NCBI GenBank assembly: GCA_013115125.1
Contig: JABANN010000045.1
Location: forward strand, 1-64,000
Source of the DNA: Perkinsus olseni
Taxonomy: Eukaryota; Perkinsozoa; Perkinsida
Direction of reading: 5' to 3'
DNA length: 64,000 nucleotides
The notes under the pieces were generated by a model, which saw only the letters and a program-made list of their open reading frames with translations, was not told where the DNA came from and ran no database searches. Shown in pieces: positions 11,256-20,328 of this stretch. Within the stretch, counting starts at the first letter, position 1, and each line of letters begins with the position of its first letter. A program made the position numbers and the translations under genes.

Positions 11256-12824
11256 ATGAAGTACGTCTGTGCTTTCCTTTCCATTGGCGCAGTGCTGTTG
11301 GGACCGCTGATGTTCGGTCTCACAACTGGTTTCACCGGTCAGACCATCGATACTATGGCCAACACGGTCGCTACCGCTGATGGCACTCCTATTCAGATCG
11401 GTGACTATGACCATTTGTGGGTATTGCATGGCTCAAGCGAGTCTTCCTTGTTCGGTTCCCTTATGAACATCGGTGCCATGATTGGCGCTTTCATCGGTGG
11501 TCCTCTCATTGATGCGTTTGGTAGAAAGTGGACGCTTGTTGGATGCTCTCCCTGCTTCGTTCTCCTTTATCTGTGGCAGGCTTTGGCCCACACCTCGTGG
11601 CAGTTGCTGTTAGAGCGTATTCTTGTTGGTATTATTGTCGGTATCGAGTCCGTGGCTGCCCCTACCTACATTGGTGAGGCTTCTCCCACTAAGATCCGTG
11701 GTATGTTCGGTGCTGCTAACCAGTTGGCTGTTACTATTGGTGATCTTATTGCCTATGCTTTGGGCCTGGGTTTCAGGACTCAGGCTAACTCTGTGGACCC
11801 CAACGCCACCAGCCAGACTTTCTGCAACTGGCGTGATGTAAGTTGGATCTACCTCATCCCGTCTGGGCTGTTGGGAATTCTCGTTTTCCTTGTTCCCGAG
11901 TCGCCTCGTTGGCTCGCTGAGCATCGTGGGTTGGATGCGGCCAAGAAGGTGCTGTTGAGACTCCACGGTACTGATGAAAATGACCCAGATGTCGTCGACG
12001 AGCTGAAGGCATACGAGGTGACGGTTGAGGCTCAGAAGGCCAAGGCTGGTATATCTAGGAAGCAGCGTTTCCACGATGCGGTGTCCGGCCTCCGTAAGTA
12101 CTGGATCCAGGTGGTCATCGGTGTGGTGCTGCAGATCTGTCAGCAGCTGTCTGGTATTAACGCAGTCATTTTCTACCAGACTACTATCTTCCAAGCTGCT
12201 GGTATTACAAACAACCAGATGATGGCCCTTGTTACTATGATCATTCAAGTTGTCGTCACCTTCATCTCCTGCTGTATTATGGATCTCGCTGGTAGGAGAT
12301 TCTTGCTCGTCTTCGCCGCTTCGGGTATGTGCATATCTGCATGGATGTTGGGTCTCTTCTTCTACCTCCAGAATGTCACCGGATTGACCAACGTTGGCTG
12401 GTTGGCTCTGGCTTCGGCTTACTGCTACATTGCCTTCTTCTCTATCGGTGTCGGTCCGATTCCGTGGCTTATTATGTCCGAGATTTTCCCCAACGATGTC
12501 AGAGGCAACGCTGCTGCCATCGCTACTGCTGTCAACTGGCTCTTCGCATTCATCGTTACCATGTGCTTGGATGCTTACAGGAAGGCCATCACCTACCAGG
12601 GTGTCTTCTGGAGTTTCGGCTTCATCTGCTTGGTGATGGTATTCTTCGTTCTCTTCTTCATCCCCGAGACTAAGGGTAAATCCTTCGAGGCGATTGAGGC
12701 CGAGTTCGATAGGAAGTATCACAGGAAGCATGCTGCCAAGAACGAGAAGAGTCCTGTTCAGAATGACTCTATGGGCAAAGCGGGAGAGACCCCCTCGAGC
12801 CCTACCACTTCCGAGGCGGTATAA
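11256..12824 (+). CDS. Sugar porter (MFS, SP family) A1, first of six tandem copies
   Basis: Single-exon 522-residue hexose-type transporter of the plasma membrane, 12 predicted TM segments. Start chosen at MKYVCAFLSIGAVLLGPLMF because the other five copies begin at the equivalent methionine; an in-frame ATG 13 codons upstream (11217) is less likely. Sugar-porter signatures in order: GRK after TM2 (89-91), ESVAAPTYIGEASPTKIRG (131-149), PESPRW at the end of the N-domain (214-219), QQLSGIN in TM7 (296-302, sugar-contact Gln and Asn), DLAGRR (343-348), GPIPW in TM10 (400-404), EIFPNDVRG (409-417) and PETKGKSF (470-477), then a polar tail rich in Ser, Thr and Lys. Length and motif order match GLUT/PfHT-type facilitators. 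Substrate and coupling cannot be read from sequence. A long antisense frame (11610-12731) is a codon-bias shadow. Confidence 0.95.
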   Translation: MKYVCAFLSIGAVLLGPLMFGLTTGFTGQTIDTMANTVATADGTPIQIGDYDHLWVLHGSSESSLFGSLMNIGAMIGAFIGGPLIDAFGRKWTLVGCSPCFVLLYLWQALAHTSWQLLLERILVGIIVGIESVAAPTYIGEASPTKIRGMFGAANQLAVTIGDLIAYALGLGFRTQANSVDPNATSQTFCNWRDVSWIYLIPSGLLGILVFLVPESPRWLAEHRGLDAAKKVLLRLHGTDENDPDVVDELKAYEVTVEAQKAKAGISRKQRFHDAVSGLRKYWIQVVIGVVLQICQQLSGINAVIFYQTTIFQAAGITNNQMMALVTMIIQVVVTFISCCIMDLAGRRFLLVFAASGMCISAWMLGLFFYLQNVTGLTNVGWLALASAYCYIAFFSIGVGPIPWLIMSEIFPNDVRGNAAAIATAVNWLFAFIVTMCLDAYRKAITYQGVFWSFGFICLVMVFFVLFFIPETKGKSFEAIEAEFDRKYHRKHAAKNEKSPVQNDSMGKAGETPSSPTTSEAV

Positions 12825-13971
12825 TTAAGCTGATAGATGACATCGAGGCGTCTACTATGATCTCTGGATCGCCAAGTGATGACGTTTCAACCTATCGGCG
12901 TAATTCTAATCGCACGTTCAGTGGTTTTTGATAAGCTCGTCGGGAGACGATGTCTTATCGCTTGTTTGTCGTCGCTTCATTATGAAGGGTAGAGCAAACG
13001 TGTTGTGGCTGTATGTATGATGGCAGAATGTTCCATTCTCGGCATAGCCGTTATTTCGAACTGTAACTCCTGCCGTTATCCGATTAGGCTGTATTCTTTC
13101 GTTACTCCTCTGCTATTTTATATGATTTGAAGATATCGTCGCAACTGTTGTGGCTAACGCCTGGCTGCGTATAATTCACTTGGTGATTCCTCGTGAAGTA
13201 GTAGCACGGTCCACTTGGATCCGACAGTAGCCATTCTCGATACTACACGTCGGGAGGATATCACGTTATACAATTTATCGTTCTTCTTGGTGATGTTATT
13301 TCCCTTTAGTATTGTATTAACACCATTTAGTGTGCCTTTACCTGTGGGATTCGTCATCTGTGCTCAAGATAACTAAAATTGTCCTTACTATCTGTAGTTT
13401 CTATAATTTGCTGGATCGGTTCAGCTATACCGAGGTCGAAATCTCTTCAAGATTGACGCCTCGCGATCCCGAAAGCCGAGATGTCTCGGCCGCGCTTCAG
13501 TTGGGTCTGTTCGGCCATATACCGCTTCCTTATATTCCGCTTGGCGCGTGGAACACGTCGCTTACGCCGGAGATTAAGGGCGATGGTGAAAGGCTTTTGC
13601 GTCCTCTGTGAAGGTGACGGTGAAATCGTCGCCAGCAGACCCGTGGTTTCCATTCATCGGAGACCACCACTGCGCCCTGTCCACTGGACCCCAAGTTTCT
13701 AATTTTCGGTGTGTATATCGTCGTGTGTTGGGTTGACTTATTCTGCTAGCCGTGTTTTCCACAGACTAGAAGACGGGGGATGATTAACAGGTCTTTGTTT
13801 CACGTAGATCTTTCAATTCATAGATATCTATTGCCGTCATATCACGACTTGGTGAAACATGAGCGATGTTAGCGTCAGTGCCATAGCTGTGGAGTCTCGT
13901 TGGAGGAATTGGGTCTGTGTGGTTGACGTGGTTCCTGCTTCAGTTCCTGTTCACTTGTATTTCTGTTACTT
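12825..13971. other. Spacer between transporters A1 and A2, homologous to the A2-A3 spacer
   Basis: No gene seen. Just after the stop, GATAGATGACA and CGTCT recur in the next spacer. The stretch around 13522-13610 (TACCGCTTCCTTATATTCCG...) aligns with about 16227-16315, and AAGTTTCTA...GTGTTGGGTTGA (13694 on) aligns with about 16397 on. The duplicated unit therefore included non-coding DNA. Confidence 0.6.
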
Positions 13972-15525
13972 ATGAAGTACGTCTGTGCTATACTTTCTGT
14001 TGGTGCGGTTCTTCTCGGGCCACTGATGTTCGGTCTCACATCTGGTTTCACTGGTCAGACTATTGATACCATGGGGAACAGCGTTACCACTGCTGATGGT
14101 ACCCCTATTCAGATCGGTGACTATGACCACTTGTGGGTCTTTCACAGCTCGAGCGAGTCTTCTTTGTTCGGATCTCTTGTGAACATCGGTGCCATGTTCG
14201 GTGCTTTCATCGGCGGTCCTCTCATCGACAGGTTCGGAAGGAAGTGGTGCCTTGTTGGCATCTCTCCCTGCTTCGTTCTCTGCTACCTCTGGCAGGCTTT
14301 GGCCCACACCTCGTGGCAGTTGCTGTTCGAGCGTGTTCTTGTTGGTATCGTTGTTGGTGTCGAGTCCGTGGCTGCCCCCACCTACATTGGTGAGGCTTCC
14401 CCCACCAAGATCCGTGGTATGCTCGGTGCTGCCAACCAGTTGGCTGTTACCATCGGTATCCTCGTCGCCTACGCTTTGGGTATGGCTTTCAGGACTCAGG
14501 CCAACTCTGTGGATCCCAACGCCGACAGTCAGACTTTCTGCAACTGGCGTGATGTTAGTTGGATCTACCTCATCCCTTCCGGCCTCCTCGGCGTCCTCGT
14601 GTTCTTTGTTCCCGAGTCGCCTCGTTGGCTCGCTGAGCATCGGGGATTGGACGCGGCCAAGAAGGTGTTGTTGAGACTCCACGGTACTGATGAGAACGAT
14701 GCGGATGTTGCTGTTGAGCTGAAGGCTTATGAGGTCACCGTTGAGGCTCAGAAGGCCAAATCGGGTATGACTCAGAAGCAGCGACTCAACGATGCGGTGT
14801 CCGGCCTCCGTAAGTACTGGATCCAGGTGGTCATCGGTGTGGTGCTGCAGATCTGCCAGCAGTTGTCTGGTATCAACGCAGTCATTTTCTATCAGACCAC
14901 TATCTTCCAGGCGGCTGGTATCAGCAACAAAGAAACCATGGCTCTCATTACCATGGTTGTCCAGGTCGTTGTTACTTTCATCGCTTGCTGCATCATGGAC
15001 CTTGCCGGCAGGAGAGTATTGCTGGTTGTTGGTGCTAGCGGCATGTGCATTTCTGCATGGATGTTGGGTCTCTTCTTCTACCTCCAGGATGTCAGTGGCG
15101 TGACCAACGTTGGCTGGTTGGCTCTGGCTTCAGCCTACTGCTACATTGCTTTCTTCTCTATCGGCGTCGGCGCGATCCCGTGGCTCATTATGTCCGAGAT
15201 TTTCCCCAACGAAGTTAGAGGCAACGCTGCTGCCATCGCTACTGCTGTCAACTGGCTCTTCTCCTTCATTGTCACCATGTGCTTGGATGCTTACAGACAG
15301 GCCATCACTTACCAGGGTGTCTTCTGGAGCTTCGGTTTCATCTGCTTGGTGATGATCTTCTTCGTCGTACTCTTCATCCCTGAGACTAAGGGTAAGTCAT
15401 TCGAGGAGATTGAGGCCGAGTTCGACAAGAAGTATCACAGAAAGCATGCTGCTAATGCCAAGGAGACCTCGCCGGCTTCCGTGGAAGAGGGTCCCCACAG
15501 CCCCACCACTACTGTGGAGGTCTAA
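13972..15525 (+). CDS. Sugar porter (MFS, SP family) A2
   Basis: Single-exon 517-residue paralogue of A1. It starts MKYVCAILSVGAVLLGPLMF right after a pyrimidine-rich leader that could serve as a trans-splice acceptor region. All sugar-porter motifs are present: RFGRKW, PTYIGEASPTKIRG, PESPRW, QQLSGINAVIFYQTTIF, DLAGRR and PETKGKSF. It differs from A1 and A3 in TM10, with GAIPW where they have GPIPW, and in the following loop, EIFPNEVRG instead of EIFPNDVRG; in this it resembles the B subfamily. Patches alternate: the region near 14172-14225 matches A3, while parts of the C-terminal half differ from both A1 and A3. That is the pattern expected when tandem copies exchange sequence. The C-terminal tail is acidic and differs from every other copy. 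Confidence 0.95.
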   Translation: MKYVCAILSVGAVLLGPLMFGLTSGFTGQTIDTMGNSVTTADGTPIQIGDYDHLWVFHSSSESSLFGSLVNIGAMFGAFIGGPLIDRFGRKWCLVGISPCFVLCYLWQALAHTSWQLLFERVLVGIVVGVESVAAPTYIGEASPTKIRGMLGAANQLAVTIGILVAYALGMAFRTQANSVDPNADSQTFCNWRDVSWIYLIPSGLLGVLVFFVPESPRWLAEHRGLDAAKKVLLRLHGTDENDADVAVELKAYEVTVEAQKAKSGMTQKQRLNDAVSGLRKYWIQVVIGVVLQICQQLSGINAVIFYQTTIFQAAGISNKETMALITMVVQVVVTFIACCIMDLAGRRVLLVVGASGMCISAWMLGLFFYLQDVSGVTNVGWLALASAYCYIAFFSIGVGAIPWLIMSEIFPNEVRGNAAAIATAVNWLFSFIVTMCLDAYRQAITYQGVFWSFGFICLVMIFFVVLFIPETKGKSFEEIEAEFDKKYHRKHAANAKETSPASVEEGPHSPTTTVEV

Positions 15526-15967
15526 GTCGAGTGATAGATGACAGCTAAGCGTCTGTACTGCTCGGTACACAATCGGGCGATGGCGCTTGGGGCTGTCGTA
15601 GTGGCTCGGATCTTACGCTCCCTAGTAGTTTTATGAATAGCTCGTCCTGGATTGGCATCGATCGTTAAGTGGTGTTCTGTTGGTCTTGTGGACTTGAAGA
15701 CTCTATTGTAACTATATGTGGCAACAGACTGCTGCGCTTTAGGCGTAGCTGTTGTTCTCTATTACATCATTCTTATTACTTACTTTATACTCTCAGTAGC
15801 ACGGCCTTCCGTTGCTACCTCATTCATAACCCGCCAGTACTGTTACAACTTATGTAACTGATGCGCGGCCTGATCGAGAACTCGTCGTATCATCGTCATT
15901 CTGGCAGAAGCTGGTATTGCTGGTGTGTACTACGAGATCGTCGCTTTTACCAGCATACCTAGTAGGT

Positions 15968-16016
15968 ATCGAGTAACTGCTGCTGTAGGTATTACCTACA
16001 GCAGCAGTTACTCGAT
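15968..16016. repeat. 24-bp perfect inverted repeat with 1-nt centre
   Basis: Left arm 15968-15991 (starts ATCGAGTAACTGCTG) and right arm 15993-16016 are exact reverse complements, separated by a single T at 15992. No flanking transposon signature was seen. It would form a 24-bp hairpin or cruciform. Confidence 0.95.
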
Positions 16017-16456
16017 TCGAATCGCGTGCGATCTCATATCCACAATTGGCATTCTGGTCAGCGAGATGTAGGTCTGGTTACAAGCGTCGTTCGTCCCCTG
16101 ACGTATTGTATTTTATGATTATTCCATTCGGTTACTCAGTGTTCGGCGGATCACCTCAGAAGTCGAGGTCCCGCTAGTATCGCACATCAAAAGCTGTTCT
16201 TCCCTTCATGAGAATCGTCTTTCTATGCCAAGTACCGCTTCCTTGTCTTCCGTTCAACGCGTGGAACCAGCGTTACATAACTACGAAGATTAGGGTTGAT
16301 GGTAGAGGGTCACCTCAGTATTCCGTTGGTGATGAAGTCATTCTCTGCGAGGCGATCGACAGTGAACAGTAGAGACTGCGTCTCACCTTACTATGTTAAG
16401 TTTCTAGTACTGGATCTATACTAGGGCAAGTGTTGAGTTGAAAGTTGGTCACAAAG

Positions 16457-16492
16457 TACGGTGCACCGTAGTCTAATGTACGGTGTACATTA
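16457..16492. repeat. Two adjacent small palindromes sharing TACGGTG
   Basis: TACGGTGCACCGTA (16457-16470) is a perfect 14-bp palindrome. Four bases later, TAATGTAC-GGT-GTACATTA (16474-16492) has 8-bp arms. They lie about 730 bp upstream of transporter A3 and could be protein-binding sites; function is not shown. Confidence 0.7.
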
Positions 16493-17221
16493 CATTCCTG
16501 GTTAAATCCCGGAGACTAACTCTTCGGTACGGACTCCATCGTACAACATGCTCATATTTTATAATGGACAAGTAACCTTAGCACTTGTATCAGATAGCAG
16601 ATTCACTCAATATATCCTTCTCGGCACAGAGAAGGATTTCTCCGCCTGATAACGCTGAACGCGCCAAATTTCCTTCAACATATAGTCTGTCTAGGGTTCG
16701 GCCACGTCCGTTAGTGGTCCGACACGAACTTCGTCTGCCAAGTAGAAGCGTCAGGTTGCGTGACAAACTGTGATGTGCTTCCCACCTCGAGCTATGTATT
16801 GTGTCGAAGCTGTCTCTTTCGTCGCAGCCCGGGGCCGCGAAGACCCCTCTTTTGCGATCACAGAGGCCTGACTGTTCGGTGGTGGGGAGCTTAATCCGGT
16901 CTCGAATCTCTGCAACCTGTAGACAGGCTACAGTATCAGCTCGAGGAAGTGGTTGTCAGTGAGCTGAGCGTGAGCTCAGACGGACTGGGTAGAATTGGGC
17001 TCTAGCCTTCGCGTAGTAGCGTGAACGACGTCCACCCAAGGCCCAGAGCCCATCGCACTCGGTGATGGATAGAAAACCGTAGCGAATCTTCGCTAGGTGC
17101 CTAGGCTCTTATACATAAGAGTTTTTCGAGTTCGCGGTCTAACGTTAGGCTTTGAGCGAAGGACTTCTTAAGCAGGAATGGATTCAGTTCAGTTTCTTGT
17201 TATTAGTCTTTTCCTTGACTA

Positions 17222-18790
17222 ATGAAGTATATCTGTGCTGTGCTGTCTGTTGGCGCAGTGCTGTTGGGACCACTGATGTTCGGTCTCACAACTGGTTTCA
17301 CCGGTCAAACTATCGATACTATGGCCAACACGGTTACAACCGCTGATGGTACTCCTATTGAGATCGGGGATTATGACCACCTATGGGTGTTGCATGGTTC
17401 CAGCGAGTCCTCCTTGTTCGGATCTCTTGTGAACATCGGTGCCATGTTCGGTGCTTTCATCGGCGGTCCTCTCATTGACCAATTCGGAAGGAAGTGGTGC
17501 CTCGTTGGGTGTTCCCCTTGCTTCGTTCTCCTTTATCTGTGGCAGGCTTTGGCCCACACCTCGTGGCAGCTGCTGTTGGAGCGTATTATTGTTGGTATCG
17601 TTGTTGGTATCGAGTCCGTGGCCGCCCCCACCTACATCGGTGAGGCTTCCCCCACTAAGATCCGTGGTATGCTCGGTGCTGCTAACCAGTTGGCTTCTAC
17701 GATTGGCAATCTCATCGCCTACGCTTTGGGTATGGCTTTCAGGACTCAGGCCAACTCTGTGGATCCCAACGCTACTAGTCAGACTTTCTGCAACTGGCGT
17801 GATGTGAGTTGGATCTATCTTATCCCGTCGGGCCTATTGGGAATTCTCGTTTTCCTCGTTCCCGAGTCGCCTCGTTGGCTCGCTGAGCATCGTGGGTTGG
17901 ATGCGGCCAAGAAGGTGTTGTTGAGACTTCACGGTACTGATGAGAATGACCCGGATATCGTTGAGGAGCTGAGGGCTTATGAAGCCACGGTTGAGGCTCA
18001 GAAGGAGAAGGCTGGTTCGACGAGGAAGGAACGTTTCGACGATGCGATGGCCGGTCTCCGTAAGTACTGGATCCAGGTGGTCATCGGTGTGGTGCTGCAG
18101 ATCTGTCAGCAGCTGTCTGGTATTAACGCAGTCGTTTTCTACCAGACTACTATCTTCCAGGCGGCTGGTATTAGCAACAAGCAGATGATGGCCCTTGTTA
18201 CTATGATTATTCAAGTTGTCGTCACCTTCATCTCCTGCTGTATTATGGATCTCGCTGGTAGGAGATTCTTGCTGGTCTTTGCCGCCTCGGGTATGTGCAT
18301 TTCTGCATGGATGTTGGGTCTCTTCTTCTACCTGCAGGATGTCACCGGATTGACCAACGTTGGCTGGTTGGCCCTGGCTTCAGCCTACTGCTACATTGCG
18401 TTCTTCTCTATTGGTGTCGGTCCGATTCCGTGGCTTATTATGTCCGAGATTTTCCCCAACGATGTCAGAGGCAACGCTGCTGCTATCGCTACTGCTGTCA
18501 ACTGGCTGTTCGCATTCATTGTTACCATGTGCTTGGATGCTTACAGGCAGGCCATTACCTACCAGGGCGTCTTCTGGAGTTTCGGTTTCATCTGCTTGGT
18601 GATGATCTTCTTCGTTCTCTTCTTCATCCCTGAGACCAAGGGTAAATCCTTTGAGGAGATTGAGAATGAATTCGATAGCAAGTATCACAGGAAGCATGCC
18701 AAGAATAAGGAGCCCGCTGCCCCGAGAAGTGAGATATCCTCGACTCTCGAGGAGTCCTCTACTCCTGTGACCACAACCGCTGAGCCGTAG
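17222..18790 (+). CDS. Sugar porter (MFS, SP family) A3
   Basis: Single-exon 522-residue copy beginning MKYICAVLSVGAVLLGPLMF. Motifs as in A1: QFGRKW, PTYIGEASPTKIRG, PESPRW, QQLSGINAVVFYQTTIF, DLAGRR, GPIPW with EIFPNDVRG, and PETKGKSF. Over TM8-TM11 it is nearly identical to A1 at nucleotide level, synonymous sites included, although A2 lies between them. That points to recent exchange or a recent duplication order not reflected by position. The second external loop and the central cytoplasmic loop (RAYEATVEAQKEKAGSTRKE) are its most distinct parts. The tail ends in a Ser/Thr-rich run, possibly a regulatory phosphorylation region (inference). Confidence 0.95.
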   Translation: MKYICAVLSVGAVLLGPLMFGLTTGFTGQTIDTMANTVTTADGTPIEIGDYDHLWVLHGSSESSLFGSLVNIGAMFGAFIGGPLIDQFGRKWCLVGCSPCFVLLYLWQALAHTSWQLLLERIIVGIVVGIESVAAPTYIGEASPTKIRGMLGAANQLASTIGNLIAYALGMAFRTQANSVDPNATSQTFCNWRDVSWIYLIPSGLLGILVFLVPESPRWLAEHRGLDAAKKVLLRLHGTDENDPDIVEELRAYEATVEAQKEKAGSTRKERFDDAMAGLRKYWIQVVIGVVLQICQQLSGINAVVFYQTTIFQAAGISNKQMMALVTMIIQVVVTFISCCIMDLAGRRFLLVFAASGMCISAWMLGLFFYLQDVTGLTNVGWLALASAYCYIAFFSIGVGPIPWLIMSEIFPNDVRGNAAAIATAVNWLFAFIVTMCLDAYRQAITYQGVFWSFGFICLVMIFFVLFFIPETKGKSFEEIENEFDSKYHRKHAKNKEPAAPRSEISSTLEESSTPVTTTAEP

Positions 18791-20328
18791 TTCTCCCTTA
18801 TGCAAGAGAGGTGCTGCCCCTGTACGTGCTAAAGACCCTCAGTAGTAGATTACACTGCAGGTGTCAGCGAGACAAGTTTCTAATCTTATGCCCACACTAC
18901 GGTCGTTAAACTGCTGCACATTCTGATGCTCTTGATGCTGAAATGCAAATTCCTATCGTGATGGGTGAGTTGAAGACTCCATGCCCATCGTCTTCTGGGA
19001 GCTAGTAAAATTGTTTATGTTGGCCCGATTACCGATAAGCCCAAGATTACAGTGGCTATGCGCTAGGAAGTTCAAGTTGTATAAGACTCCTATCACCACT
19101 CATGCGGTGGTTCATGGTGTAGCTATAGCATGTTATTATGGATGAGTTCCTTTTGCTGCTTAATGCCCGAAGTGGCTGGCTGCGCCCTCTCTCCAGTGGC
19201 TAGTAATAGCAGCTGCGTTCTACTCGGATCTGATTAACCTTACTCAGTGTCGCAGTTCCTGCTTTGCGATGCTCGTTGTCACTTCACTGTATTGACGACG
19301 GATCAAGCATATTGAGTGATTTTGTCACCATGACTAGCCATTGTAGAATAATCCTATTCACATACTACTGCTGTACAAAATTTATAGCTGTTTCTCATAT
19401 CTGATCCGTTTATCCGGTCTGAGATCGCCCAGCAACTTCTTCCGTCTTTCTCTGCTCACGTCGCGTGTGCTCGCGGGCCTCGAGTTGTTAATCTGGATCG
19501 AGCCTCAGCCAATCTTTTTTTGTTCCAGCTTGTCGACACGGGGAGTAATTATCGCTGCTATCCGAGTCTTGTAGTTTTCTCGCGACACTTCTACTCGTTG
19601 CACCCACCGAACAGATCCGAGACCGATGCGGGTGATGAACGTCAATCAGTCCCTCCTGATTCCATTCGGAGGCATCGGGGAAGTGGAACGTCTCGATTCG
19701 ATGTGCTCTAGTTCATAGTCGGAGGTCGTTTCGAACCTAAGCTCCACTTTTACCCACCAGCTCAACTCGGAGATTCTTGGAGCGATTGTTGCGCGGATTC
19801 GTACAATTCAATCATCATCTGCCCTCATCTTGAGTGCTTTAGGAGCTTCTTGAGTTAGTGGTATGTTAAGCGATTGGTTCGACGTGGCAGTGAAGTCCTA
19901 GTTGCGCAAGGTGTATGCAAGTTACTAATCTGATAGCACCGTGGACAGCGAGCATGCTCACTAAATTCTTTCATTCTATGCGCCGATTGCCTGTTCACGT
20001 TCTCTTCCTGTACGTCACCTTTTCCTAAGGTGAGAGGAGACAGAGCGAACACAAGCTTAGCGATATTCCACGGGATGCGCACCCTTGTGTACATGTCTAG
20101 TCACGCTAAGAAGCGCGACTGCTAGCGTGCACACCTGAGGTTCATCCGAAGTGGCTTGTTTAGCGGAGGATGGACCAACGGGTGCTCTCTCGCGCAATAT
20201 CCGTTGAATTGCTCGGCGGCTTCGAAGTCGTGTGTCTCGTCGGCGGGTGGGCTTTGGAGGTGGTGTTCACCTCACGTACGAGTGTTTTTCAGTTTTTTTT
20301 ATAAAGTTACTTTAATACCCAAAGCCCT
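18791..20328. other. Spacer between transporters A3 and B1
   Basis: No gene or clear repeat recognised in 1.5 kb. A T-rich tract (about 20287-20315) precedes the ATG of B1. Confidence 0.5.

Larger units (their letters stand above)
15526..17221. other. Spacer between transporters A2 and A3
   Basis: No gene seen in 1.7 kb. It shares segments with the A1-A2 spacer (see there) and contains the long palindrome at 15968-16016 and the small palindromes at 16457-16492. A pyrimidine-rich stretch runs up to the ATG of A3. Confidence 0.6.

Noticed and set aside
11610-12731. 373-codon open frame antisense to transporter A1, with a similar 238-codon frame antisense to A2 (13966-14682)
   Set aside because: It mirrors a strongly supported sense gene, recurs in paralogues only where codon use matches, is rich in low-complexity polar residues and has no recognisable domain.
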